Virus record (IMG/VR): IMGVR_UViG_3300025030_000067
Span: 26,535-90,534 of that record
Length of the DNA stretch: 64,000 nt
Source: a virus
Strand: one strand, 5' to 3'
Made by a program: the position numbers and the translations under genes. Shown piece after piece: positions 56,673 through 64,000 of the stretch. Each line of letters begins with the position of its first letter. Position 1 is the first letter of the stretch. The notes under the pieces were generated by a model, which worked only from the letters and a program-made list of their open reading frames with translations, searched no databases and was not told where the DNA came from.

Positions 56673-57041
56673 ATGTCAACACGGGCTTTAATCGCAGTAC
56701 CCAAAGAGGACGGCATTCATTACGTCTATTGCCATCATGACGGCTATCCGTCCGGGCTTGGTGCCGTTCTCCACGATCATTACAATTCATTTGAGGCTGC
56801 TTGTTCCATTCTGGATTTGGGCAACCTGTCTGGCTTGGAGGCAACCTTAGAAGCAAGCGATTTTTATCATCGCGATCGCGAAGAACCGATGGAGGATAAC
56901 TGCTCGATTGTTGTTGCTGATACCGACGAGCTGTTCGAAGTTGTACGCGATTACGACGCTGAGTATTGCTACCTCTGGGATGCTGTGAATAACCGCTGGA
57001 TTTGCCGTGACACTAAAACATGTATCGAAAGGAGTTTGTAA
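56673..57041 (+). CDS. Conserved phage protein (STR-AL-A/GYP family, 122 aa)
   Basis: STRALIAVPKEDGIHYVYCHHDGYPSGLGAVLHDHYNSFEAACSILDLGNLSGLE is a widespread phage family with fixed 'STR..I...........YCH.DGYP.g.G..L..hY'. Function unknown. TAATG overlap with the next gene. Confidence 0.8.
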   Translation: MSTRALIAVPKEDGIHYVYCHHDGYPSGLGAVLHDHYNSFEAACSILDLGNLSGLEATLEASDFYHRDREEPMEDNCSIVVADTDELFEVVRDYDAEYCYLWDAVNNRWICRDTKTCIERSL

Positions 57042-57712
57042 TGTCTTTGTTGTTTCTCGATATCGAAACCATCCCTTCTCAAAAACCTGGCATGCTGGAA
57101 GAGTTCCGCGCCGTTGTTGAGCCTCCCGGAAACATCACCAAGCCAGAATCCATAGCAAAATGGATGGAAGAAAACGCCGCTGACAAGGCGCAGGAGTCGT
57201 ACCTCAAGACCTCATTTGATGGCGCTTTGGGAGAAGTTGTCTGCATTGGCTATGCCTTCGAAGATGAACCGGCTAACGTCTGCTGGCGGTCTTCACTGGG
57301 CACCTCGGAAGAGGTGATACTTTCCGAATTCTTCTGTGCGGTGACCGAGAACGCTGTTCGCACGAAGTCGCACCCTACCTATGTCGGCCACAATGTGCTG
57401 CAGTTCGATCTCCGGTTTCTGTTTCAACGTGCCGTGATAAATGGCGTAAAGCCTCCATATCCGCTGCGCCAAGATTCTCGCTACAACGGCGATGGAACCT
57501 ACGACACGATGTTGGCCTGGGCTGGCTGGGGTAATCGCGTCAAGCTCTCAAAGCTTTGCGACGCTCTTGGTGTTCCAGTTAAGACCGGTGGCATTGATGG
57601 CTCGCAGGTGTGGCTGTATGTGCAGGCTGGTCGCTTCCGTGAGGTAGCCGATTACTGCATTGAGGATGTTGAGGCAGTTCGTGAAGTTCATCGTCGCATG
57701 ACTTTTTACTAA
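57041..57712 (+). CDS. DnaQ-like 3'-5' exonuclease
   Basis: 223 residues from the ATG of the TAATG overlap. LLFLDIETIPS (ExoI, D-x-E), VGHNVLQFDLRFLFQRAV (ExoII, with N-x-x-x-F-D), and ADYCIEDVEAVREVHRRM (ExoIII, Y-x-x-x-D) are the motifs of DEDDy exonucleases, near to PolB-type exonuclease modules. It may proofread or process ends during replication or recombination. Confidence 0.86.
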   Translation: MSLLFLDIETIPSQKPGMLEEFRAVVEPPGNITKPESIAKWMEENAADKAQESYLKTSFDGALGEVVCIGYAFEDEPANVCWRSSLGTSEEVILSEFFCAVTENAVRTKSHPTYVGHNVLQFDLRFLFQRAVINGVKPPYPLRQDSRYNGDGTYDTMLAWAGWGNRVKLSKLCDALGVPVKTGGIDGSQVWLYVQAGRFREVADYCIEDVEAVREVHRRMTFY

Positions 57713-57721
57713 GGGGGATTT

Positions 57722-59041
57722 ATGTCGGAAGAATTGGTTGATGATGTTGTGGAGGCTGACGGTCGGTATTCCATGACTGATCTGATAGAAAACGGTGATG
57801 ATCGTGATATCCGAATGATTCTCGGTAGTCGGGATCGCATCCGTCCTGCTGGTAAAATTCGCCCTGGTATCAAGGCTCCAGTAGGGACTTGTTCTGCTGC
57901 CCAAAAAGCATTGTACGAGAAGATGTTGGCCGAAAACATTGGTTTCGACGCTATCGACGCCGAGATGTTGAAGCTTGAAGGCAAGGGCTCCACTCGCAAG
58001 TCCTGCCTTCGTCCTTCCAATTGTGATTATTTCGTTATTCGCGACGAGGACTTTTCCCGCGCTTCGGATGCCGAGCTGATTCGCTCGAAATACGCCGATC
58101 CTGACGGCAAGGTGCGGCGAATCCCAGTCTGGTTCCTGATGTCGGAGCGACACCGTGCTATCCCTCATGCTTTTACCGCGTTTGATGGCGGTGGGAACCT
58201 GCGCTGCGTCTCCTTTTATGATGGCGACAAGCTGAAATTCCGGTATCTCCCTCGTGAAATAAAAGCAGCGAAGCCCGAGGACTGGAAAGTCCTGGATTCG
58301 GAAAACGAAGACGATGCCACCAAGGCTTGCGGTCTGAAAGTGTCTTTGACTGGTGCGTACCATATTCAGATACCTGGTGTCCGCTCTGTCGGTGGAGTGC
58401 TGGTGAACACCAAGTCCTGGTATGGGCTCTCTGATGCTATGGCCGTCATAAACGAGGTCAGGAAGGTTATGGGGCGCTTCGACGGTCTGTTCCACGGCGA
58501 ACCGTTTTTTGAGCTGGTGAAGGTCGTGCAGACCATGAAGGTCGAAGGCAAGACCACTAAGCAGTGGATTGTGACTCTTGAGCTCTCCGTTGACATGATG
58601 GAGCTTGCCCGGTATGCCGAGCCGCAGGCTGTCGCTGCCCGGTCTGTGTCTGCTCTCTCACTGCTCACTGGCCGTCAGCCTGGCGCCATGTCGCCAGCCG
58701 TGTCACAGCCTGTTTCTGATGTGCCTGTTGCGGTGCCCGGACCAGAGCCTTTTGCTGGGTCCGAAAGTGCCGGAGCCGAGGTGAAGCCTGATTATGATCA
58801 TGCTGCAGCAGCGAAAGCTCTCTCTGATCTCATTTCACCACATGGGCTTACACTGGAAGAGGTGGAGATTTATTCCGCCAGTCAGGGGCTCGGTCAGGTT
58901 TTCGAGGATATGAGCAAAGCTGAAATGACGGATTTGTACAAGATAGTCCGTGCTGCGCTGAAAGAAGATGCGGAGAACTTTGTCGGGATGGTTCGGGAAA
59001 TCGCTGGGACCGTACCACCAGACGAGGCGGATCCGTTTTAA
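57722..59041 (+). CDS. Gp3-like / recombination-directionality-factor-type protein (439 aa)
   Basis: GSRDRIRPAGKIRPGIKAPV...LYEKMLAENIGFDAIDAEM and IPGVRSVGGVLVNTKSWYGLSDAMAVINEVRKVMGRFDG match proteins labelled 'hydrolase or metal-binding' or RDF-like in phages, where the middle strand domain is shared with recombination directionality factors. The four-Cys site common in relatives is reduced to CLRPSNC. Residues 300-345 are a Pro/Ala linker and 360-439 a helical tail. Function inferred. Confidence 0.55.
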   Translation: MSEELVDDVVEADGRYSMTDLIENGDDRDIRMILGSRDRIRPAGKIRPGIKAPVGTCSAAQKALYEKMLAENIGFDAIDAEMLKLEGKGSTRKSCLRPSNCDYFVIRDEDFSRASDAELIRSKYADPDGKVRRIPVWFLMSERHRAIPHAFTAFDGGGNLRCVSFYDGDKLKFRYLPREIKAAKPEDWKVLDSENEDDATKACGLKVSLTGAYHIQIPGVRSVGGVLVNTKSWYGLSDAMAVINEVRKVMGRFDGLFHGEPFFELVKVVQTMKVEGKTTKQWIVTLELSVDMMELARYAEPQAVAARSVSALSLLTGRQPGAMSPAVSQPVSDVPVAVPGPEPFAGSESAGAEVKPDYDHAAAAKALSDLISPHGLTLEEVEIYSASQGLGQVFEDMSKAEMTDLYKIVRAALKEDAENFVGMVREIAGTVPPDEADPF

Positions 59042-59044
59042 CGA

Positions 59045-59340
59045 ACTGACGGGTGGGTCGCTGCCCTCCCTTAACCGGTGAGCCCAATAGTTGGGGAACT
59101 TCTGCTGATTGGCCAAGCCCTCGGGGTAGCAGATGCAAATACGGGTCGAACAGTGGGTGGCGTGACAGCTCGGAAAGACGAGCCTTGATTTTTACAGTTT
59201 GCAGCGTGGCCCAAGGACACCGAAACGGGCTTCTATCCGTGGCGTAAGCCCCGCTCTGCCGGGAGTCATGACCTCGTATCGGGCATTACCGGAATTCTGG
59301 TCCAAGTTGTGTTGGTATAAGCCACGCTGCAATTCATTAT
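59045..59340 (+). ncRNA. Candidate structured RNA in a 320-bp gene-free gap
   Basis: No credible gene. A 12-bp perfect inverted repeat (TTGCAGCGTGGC at 59199-59210, its complement at 59321-59332) closes a 110-base interior with GC-rich inner stems. Before it, TCTGCT...AGCAGA and GCTCG-GAAAGA-CGAGC followed by TTGATTTTT form more hairpins; the latter could be the terminator of the upstream operon. Downstream come AT-rich bases and TATGGAGG for the next gene. It resembles the candidate RNA at 15816 in style, not in sequence. Confidence 0.5.
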
Positions 59341-59361
59341 TCAAATAAATATGGAGGTTTT

Positions 59362-59811
59362 ATGTCTGGTTACAGTGGTTGCAAATTCTGTCAGGGCAAG
59401 GGTTGTCTCGCCTGCCCTGGTGAAAAGATGAAGGCGGAGGCAAAAGAGGCGGAACGGCGACTGAATAAAAACCCTCTATCCGAATCTGGCGCACGGTTTG
59501 CGGGGCTTGTGCTAGATGCAATCAACAGTCAGCCGGATCATTTGGGGCACAAAACAGAGCCGGTCAGCTTCACCCAGCCGAATCAGCCTCGCTATGAAAA
59601 CGGCATCTACCGCGACTGCCCAAAGTGCCGTGGCATTGGCTGTGTCTCGTGCCCGGAAGAGGCCGACAAGGAATATAAAAGGCAGTTCCCGGATGGTCCG
59701 CAGCCTATCGCGACGTTTAAAATTGATCCTAATGATCCTAATGATCCTCATGCAGCTGCGAAGGCTGTACGTGGTTTTCTTGAGTCCACCATAAAACATG
59801 GGGAGGTTTGA
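59362..59811 (+). CDS. Protein with two DnaJ-like zinc knuckles (149 aa)
   Basis: CKFCQGKGCLACPGE (N-terminus) and CPKCRGIGCVSCPEE (about 92-106) are duplicate CxxCxGxGCxxCP knuckles; the linker is helical. NDPNDPNDP is a short repeat near the end, at DNA level GATCCTAAT. Overlap is absent; the next gene follows by one base. Confidence 0.65.
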   Translation: MSGYSGCKFCQGKGCLACPGEKMKAEAKEAERRLNKNPLSESGARFAGLVLDAINSQPDHLGHKTEPVSFTQPNQPRYENGIYRDCPKCRGIGCVSCPEEADKEYKRQFPDGPQPIATFKIDPNDPNDPHAAAKAVRGFLESTIKHGEV

Positions 59812-59812
59812 A

Positions 59813-61159
59813 ATGTGCAAAGTCCTTCATACTGCTGATCTTCATTTCAGTATCAACACCGATAAGCTTGTCGAGGTCGTTCGCACCACGGATTTTCTGC
59901 TTGAGCGTGCCGTGATTGAACGTCCTGATGTGATCGTCCTCGCAGGGGATTCTGTAGACGAGTATGACGGCAGGATTCGACTCGATTCCGAGTGTGCTCG
60001 TGCCGCCATCTCTTTTGTGGAGCGTGCCGCTGATGTCGCTCCAGTGATAATCATCCGGGGCACTAAGAGCCACGACAGGGAGTCTCCGGCCATCTTCTCC
60101 CATCTACGCGCAAAACATCCTATTCATGTTGCTACCGAAATTGAGCAGATATGTCTCTGGTCTGACGGCCATTTCTATTCTGCAGATCCTGTCTGCGGTG
60201 AGTCTGTCGTATGCGCTTTCACTCTGGTTCCGTCTCTGGACAAGTCGTATTTGATGGCTGCCGACGACAGTTCTATCCGCTCCGGGAACATGGCTTTCAA
60301 GGAGGCGGTTCATGATCTCTTCGCCGGTTTCGGCATCGTAAATGACCAGTTCACGGCTCACAATATCCCGACCATCCTTGTGACGCACGGCATGCTGACC
60401 GGTGCCTGCTTTTCTTCCGGTCAGACCGCAATTGGTGAAGACCTGGAGTTCGGTCTCAATGACCTACATGCAGCCAAGGCAACCTATACCGCTCTTGGTC
60501 ATGTCCACAAGCACCAGGTCTTTCCCGGTAACGTAGTGTACTGCGGATCCCCTGGCCGTTTGAATTTTGGTGAGGCAGAGGATAAGGGTTTTGTGATTGC
60601 CGAGTTCTCTGATGCCGAGTGTGTTGATGTTCGGTTTGAGCAGACTCCCGCCAGGCGCTTCTGTTTTGGCGAGGTGCCGGAGTACACCGATGCGCAGGAC
60701 GTCTATGTTCGGGCAAATGCTCTTGCGGTTGATTGCCGTGGTGCTGATGTCCGCTTTCGCCTGCAGCTGCCAGAGGAATGCCGTGCTGATGTTGATCGTG
60801 ATCGTCTCGAGCAGATATTCTTGTTGGCCGGCGCAAACAAGGTCAAGCTTGAGATATCAATTATTCCGAAGCAGCGGTCGCGGTCGGAGGGCATCTCTCG
60901 CGTGGATTCGTTGCCGGAGAAGGTGTTGCGCTGGGGTGCTGTGGTTGGTGAGTCTATTCCTGACAGCGTCCTTGCGCTTGCCAGTGTTATTGAAGGCATC
61001 ACTGCCGAGGAACTGCTGGTGCAGGCGCAGGTTGCAGCTGATCCGCCTTTGGAGGCCGTGCCTGCCGTTCCTGTGGCTCAGTCTCGCATCGCTGGTGTCC
61101 ATGCTGCGTGTGATCGGTTCTTTGTGAATCAGGGTGGCCAGGCTGGGTTATTCGGGTAG
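59813..61159 (+). CDS. SbcD/Mre11-like metallophosphoesterase (448 aa)
   Basis: Start at the ATG after GGGGAGG. KVLHTADLHFSINTDKL (D-x-H), VIVLAGDSVDEYDG (GD), IIIRGTKSHD (GNHD variant with Thr-Lys-Ser in place of Asn), VTHGMLTG (GH) and YTALGHVHKHQ (GHxH) are the metal-binding motifs in order. The C-terminal part has an SbcD-like cap. It may act as a nuclease in recombination. The missing Asn of GNHD is unusual. Confidence 0.85.
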   Translation: MCKVLHTADLHFSINTDKLVEVVRTTDFLLERAVIERPDVIVLAGDSVDEYDGRIRLDSECARAAISFVERAADVAPVIIIRGTKSHDRESPAIFSHLRAKHPIHVATEIEQICLWSDGHFYSADPVCGESVVCAFTLVPSLDKSYLMAADDSSIRSGNMAFKEAVHDLFAGFGIVNDQFTAHNIPTILVTHGMLTGACFSSGQTAIGEDLEFGLNDLHAAKATYTALGHVHKHQVFPGNVVYCGSPGRLNFGEAEDKGFVIAEFSDAECVDVRFEQTPARRFCFGEVPEYTDAQDVYVRANALAVDCRGADVRFRLQLPEECRADVDRDRLEQIFLLAGANKVKLEISIIPKQRSRSEGISRVDSLPEKVLRWGAVVGESIPDSVLALASVIEGITAEELLVQAQVAADPPLEAVPAVPVAQSRIAGVHAACDRFFVNQGGQAGLFG

Positions 61160-61182
61160 GTTGTCAAATTGACGGGGATGAA

Positions 61183-61692
61183 ATGAGCGGTATGTTCGGG
61201 GAAAACATAGAGAGGCCGAAATATAAGAGCGTTGAGTGGTACACGCCATCATGGGTGTTCAGTACTCTCGGACTTACGTTCGATCTTGATCCGGCCAGTC
61301 CGCACGACATGGAAACGATGGTGCCAGCCTGTACCAAGTACACTTTGTTCGATAATGGCCTAAAGAAGCCGTGGTTTGGTCGTGTATGGCTGAACCCACC
61401 GTATGGCCCGGACACAGGGACGTGGGTTCGGCGAATGGCGCAGCACGGGAATGGAATAGCACTGGTGTTCAGCCGGACGGATGCAAGCTGGTGTCAAGAT
61501 GCTATGCGATCGGCGCAGGCGATGTTGTTTGTTTCTGGCCGGATAGAGTTTGTCCCTGGACGCGAGAATGCCCATAAAAAAAGCCGGTGCGGTGCCGGTA
61601 CTGTGCTCTTTGCCTGGGGAAGCGATTGCGTCGACGCATTGAGGAAACTCAGTGATCGTGGCGTGTTTATTGATGCAGCACAACGTACTTAG
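61183..61692 (+). CDS. Phage-type N6-adenine DNA methyltransferase (Dam)
   Basis: 169 residues. VEWYTPSWVFSTLGLTFDLDPASPHDMET, FGRVWLNPPYGPDTGTWVRRMAQHGNGIALVFSRTDASWCQD and AMLFVSGRIEFVPG are the core of phage Dam (DNA N6-adenine methyltransferase) family proteins. NPPY is the catalytic motif. Probably modifies GATC sites in phage DNA. Confidence 0.92.
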   Translation: MSGMFGENIERPKYKSVEWYTPSWVFSTLGLTFDLDPASPHDMETMVPACTKYTLFDNGLKKPWFGRVWLNPPYGPDTGTWVRRMAQHGNGIALVFSRTDASWCQDAMRSAQAMLFVSGRIEFVPGRENAHKKSRCGAGTVLFAWGSDCVDALRKLSDRGVFIDAAQRT

Positions 61693-61718
61693 CGTTTGTT
61701 TTGAAAGGAGAAAACAGC

Positions 61719-62042
61719 ATGTTGCCAAGAAAAATCGAAGAAATCGTAACTCCTGTCGTTGAAAAATTCATTGCGAGTCAAAATGGTAGATACCGGCAGC
61801 ATTGCAGCGATGAAATGCTGCTGGCGTTGATTGTATTTCGGCTTGGCGATCCGTCTCGTCGCGACGAGAAAAAATGTGTTGCCGAGGCGATGCTCGATGG
61901 TGATCGGAACGCTGCTTACGATGCTACCTGCTGGCTGTTTGAGCATATTCTAGAGCACAAATGCCGAGCTGGTGGAAACGGGCATCATGTAGCACAGGCG
62001 TTTTCAGAGGCCATGTCGGTTTTGCTGGAACCAGATCATTGA
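61719..62042 (+). CDS. Uncharacterised helical protein (107 aa)
   Basis: ATG after AAAGGAG. EEIVTPVVEKFIASQNGRYRQHCSDEMLLALIVFRLGD ... YDATCWLFEHILEHKCRAGG: all helical with a few Cys/His. No family recognised. Confidence 0.58.
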   Translation: MLPRKIEEIVTPVVEKFIASQNGRYRQHCSDEMLLALIVFRLGDPSRRDEKKCVAEAMLDGDRNAAYDATCWLFEHILEHKCRAGGNGHHVAQAFSEAMSVLLEPDH

Positions 62043-62098
62043 TGGCTTCCGGGCTCACGGATACGGATTGTGTGGTTCGACTGCACGAAGGAGGGGTT

Positions 62099-62428
62099 AT
62101 GCCTAAATTTGAACGCGAAAATAGATATTTGGTGTTGAAGCGTCGTGATATTTCCAATTCTTTGACCGAGTTGGAACAGCAGATATTGCGTGAAATCACA
62201 ACCAAAGTGCGGCTCTACCGAGAGGGCGCTATGCAAAAACAGCCTCTGAAATGCGTTGTAGTAGAGCACGACTGGCCGGAATACGAGCCAACATGTAAGG
62301 CTATTGAACAGCGCATGACAGCCAAGTGCACTTGCTGCGCGAGGGGTGGTGAATACAACGGGTTTGGTAGTGATGGTCCACTACTATTTCACTGCGATTT
62401 ACCAAACGGGTGCAGTTGCCACGACTAA
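62099..62428 (+). CDS. Phage protein with DUF551/'LK.rD' pattern and Cys cluster (109 aa)
   Basis: ATG after GGAGGGG. FERENRYLVLKRRDISNSLTELEQQILREI is shared with a common phage small-protein family ('ryivlK..D'), then VVEHDWPEYEPTCKAIEQR and a C-terminal CTCCARGG ... CDLPNGCSC. No function known. Confidence 0.62.
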   Translation: MPKFERENRYLVLKRRDISNSLTELEQQILREITTKVRLYREGAMQKQPLKCVVVEHDWPEYEPTCKAIEQRMTAKCTCCARGGEYNGFGSDGPLLFHCDLPNGCSCHD

Positions 62429-62445
62429 GGCACAACAAGGGGCTG

Positions 62446-62718
62446 ATGAGCATGAGTTTTGATACTTCCGTTGTAGAGCGAATTCATCCCGACTACTGGC
62501 GCAACAGTCAGCTTTCGGTCGCTCGTTTCAGCTCGGGATGCAAGATCAATGGCATCTCGTATATTCTGGATCCCGACACGGATCATCTCGTCCGGTTCGA
62601 TGTCTGGCAGGTCGAAATAAAGGACAAGGCGAAGCAGAAGCGTGTCGCTGCAGCCGAAAAAAAGAAATGGGATGCTGCCGCTCAGTCAGGGCTATTTGAA
62701 TCTTTGGGGGCTGCGTAG
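62446..62718 (+). CDS. Uncharacterised basic protein (90 aa)
   Basis: ATG after AAGGGGC. VARFSSGCKINGISYILDPDTDHLVRFDVWQVEIKDKAKQKRVAAAEKKKWDAAAQSGLFESL. The basic helix and 'qsGLFesl' tail recall replication-associated or clamp-binding motifs (Q..L.F.), though uncertain. Confidence 0.55.
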   Translation: MSMSFDTSVVERIHPDYWRNSQLSVARFSSGCKINGISYILDPDTDHLVRFDVWQVEIKDKAKQKRVAAAEKKKWDAAAQSGLFESLGAA

Positions 62719-62726
62719 CGTATGCC
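62714..62726 (+). promoter_or_regulatory. Dispersed operator-like motif (variant)
   Basis: CGTAGCGTATGCC followed by AAA, overlapping the stop of the previous gene and the ATG of the next small frame. Confidence 0.5.
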
Positions 62727-62862
62727 AAACTTTGTTGCTTTGTTGGTCATGGTCGTAGGAATGGCGCTGGACCACTATGGGGTTATTACTGCTCCTGCTT
62801 ATTGGACTGCTTATGGCTTTTGTGGTGGCCTTCTTTCATTCTGGGTGTCTTCTCGTGGCTGA
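62722..62862 (+). CDS. Small membrane protein (46 aa)
   Basis: MPNFVALLVMVVGMALDHYG then TAPAYWTAYGFCGGLLSFWVS: two hydrophobic segments, a possible holin-like or pinholin-like peptide. No clear ribosome-binding site, and it overlaps the next gene in another frame. Confidence 0.35.
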   Translation: MPNFVALLVMVVGMALDHYGVITAPAYWTAYGFCGGLLSFWVSSRG

Positions 62863-63040
62863 TCGTTGTTTGCGCTGTGGTCGTCGCCTTAAAGATCCGG
62901 TCAGCATGGCTCGCGGGTATGGAGCTGTATGTTTCCGTAAGTTGCGCCTCAGGAAGTCCAGGCGGAGGAAGCGCATGGTTGATTTTGACTGGCGGCAGCT
63001 TGATCTGTTTCGCGGACCAATGCAGCAAGAGTTGTTTTAG
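62777..63040 (+). CDS. Membrane protein with DUF6011-like zinc domain (87 aa)
   Basis: Residues 1-22 are hydrophobic (LLLLLLIGLLMAFVVAFF). Residues 29-55 read DRCLRCGRRLKDPVSMARGYGAVCFRKL, the small treble-clef pattern of DUF6011 (CxxCGR.L.dp.S...G.G..C). A membrane-anchored DUF6011 is unusual. Confidence 0.6.
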   Translation: MGLLLLLLIGLLMAFVVAFFHSGCLLVADRCLRCGRRLKDPVSMARGYGAVCFRKLRLRKSRRRKRMVDFDWRQLDLFRGPMQQELF

Positions 63041-63101
63041 ACATCATTGTGTTTGTTGGCCTTTGGATGCTTGGAAGTAAAAACGAAGCACAGGAGTTGA
63101 T

Positions 63102-63221
63102 ATGACCTTTTACCAAATTACATTCAAAAATGGAAAGACCATGGAGTTTGCGTCTTTTGATGTCGCCAGCGGGTACGCTGATTCCTTCGGGTTAAAACCA
63201 CCTGTTGAAGTGATGCTTTAG
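63102..63221 (+). CDS. Micro-protein (39 aa)
   Basis: ATG after CAGGAG. ITFKNGKTMEFASFDVASGYADSFGLKPP. A compact strand-helix fold; ends 1 base before the next gene start. No family recognised. Confidence 0.5.
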   Translation: MTFYQITFKNGKTMEFASFDVASGYADSFGLKPPVEVML

Positions 63222-63222
63222 T

Positions 63223-64000
63223 ATGGAAAAAGTAATAACTGAACAACAGCTCAAGACTCTATTTCTTCGGCAGCGGCAATCGCTGCCGTTGCACATATTG
63301 AAGCAAATGACGTTAAGGAGAGTTGCTGCATGGCGTGATTACTGGCAGGGGCGAAACATGGATGTCTATGTATCTCTGGGCGGGAAGGATTCTCATGCCT
63401 TACTGCACCTGGTGCGCACCATGTTCCCTGATGTGCCTGGCGTCTTTGTTGATACCGGTCTTGAGTATCCGGAGGTAAGGGAGCTTAATTTGCGAACTCC
63501 GAACGTGATCGTTCTCAAGCCAAAAATGAATTTCAAGCAGGTGATTGATAAATATGGCTGGCCGGTTATCTCAAAGAAAATGGCGCAATATATTCATGAA
63601 ATACAGACTCCAACGGAGAAGAATAAAAACGTAGTGCGGTTGCGGACTACTGGATTTCGGGCGAACGGCACTCACAGTCCTATGTCGAAAATCAGCGATA
63701 AATGGCTGTACCTCAAGGACGCTCCCTTCAAAATCAGCAACGCCTGTTGTCACGTCATGAAAGTAAATCCATTGCGATCCTTTGCAGCCAAATCAAGGCT
63801 GGTGCCAATTATCGGGACCACCTCTGATGAATCGAAAGCGAGAGAGCATAATTTCATTCGGCACGGATGTAATGCCTATGGAAACAAGTTCCCGGTATCG
63901 ACTCCGATCATCTTTTGGACTGAGCAGCATGTGCTCCAGTACATTCGCGACAACCAGATCGAAGTAGCTGGCTGTTACGGCGATTTACATGAGGTTGCGG
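63223..64000 (+). CDS. PAPS-reductase-family ATP pyrophosphatase (C-terminus beyond window)
   Basis: 259 residues seen. DVYVSLGGKDSHALLHLV is the PP-loop (SGGKDS-type), PGVFVDTGLEYPEV and NACCHVMKVNPL follow as in phosphoadenosine phosphosulfate reductase-like proteins, and IIGTTSDESKAREHNFI is the R-stretch. Phage copies act in sulfur metabolism or DNA/RNA thiolation-type chemistry; which is not known. The frame reaches the right edge. Confidence 0.85.
   Translation, partial: MEKVITEQQLKTLFLRQRQSLPLHILKQMTLRRVAAWRDYWQGRNMDVYVSLGGKDSHALLHLVRTMFPDVPGVFVDTGLEYPEVRELNLRTPNVIVLKPKMNFKQVIDKYGWPVISKKMAQYIHEIQTPTEKNKNVVRLRTTGFRANGTHSPMSKISDKWLYLKDAPFKISNACCHVMKVNPLRSFAAKSRLVPIIGTTSDESKAREHNFIRHGCNAYGNKFPVSTPIIFWTEQHVLQYIRDNQIEVAGCYGDLHEVA

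Overview
This window is part of a large temperate bacteriophage genome with a contractile tail (a myovirus). It holds a full head-morphogenesis set, a tail sheath gene cut by the left edge, a CI-type repressor, a tyrosine integrase, replication genes and a lytic transglycosylase. An attP-like site (two copies of a tRNA-His 3' end) lies beside the integrase, in the middle of phage genes. This suggests the sequence represents the circular or virion form rather than an integrated prophage cut at its att sites. The host cannot be read from the sequence; gene content suits a Gram-negative proteobacterium, which is inference only.

Layout. (1) 1-15.7 kb, minus strand: tail sheath, tail completion and connector genes, major capsid protein with an inserted Ig/Fn3-like domain, scaffold-like protein, S78-type prohead protease, then probable virion-carried effectors: an inorganic-pyrophosphatase-fold protein, NlpC- and C39-like peptidases and a 1,500-residue polyvalent protein. 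(2) 15.8-20.6 kb: a candidate structured RNA bounded by a 28-bp inverted repeat, then a plus-strand cargo island with an adenine methyltransferase and small proteins. (3) 20.6-46.7 kb, minus strand: MuF-like head protein, two Ala-rich internal proteins, portal, a TIGR-Tas system (36-bp dual-spacer arrays on both sides of a Nop-domain tas gene), small metabolic genes, a formylglycine-generating-enzyme-fold protein that looks like the target of a diversity-generating retroelement, both terminase subunits, a frameshifted ParB-methylase, homing endonucleases, HU, an acyl carrier protein and early small genes. (4) 46.8-49.1 kb: repressor, integrase, attP. (5) 49.2-64 kb, plus strand: regulators, SSB, lysis enzyme, replication initiator and helicase loader, cytosine and adenine methylases, DnaQ- and SbcD-like nucleases, and a PAPS-reductase-like ATP pyrophosphatase cut by the right edge.

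Two patterns run across the window. A 13-bp sequence (consensus TGTAGCGTATATC) recurs more than 20 times, mostly just upstream of ribosome-binding sites and in both halves of the genome. It behaves like a phage-wide operator or 'stoperator'. Separately, a peptide signature (L-x-K-S, often followed by a Y-x-R-T-T-A-S-G-A module) recurs in nearly all head and internal proteins, and may mark maturation-protease cleavage or packaging signals.

The most striking system is the TIGR-Tas locus at 27.7-29.3 kb. Next are the DGR target gene without a visible reverse transcriptase, the shared peptide module of the virion proteins, the dispersed operator, and two homologous leader elements ending in terminators at 51.2 and 54.7 kb.
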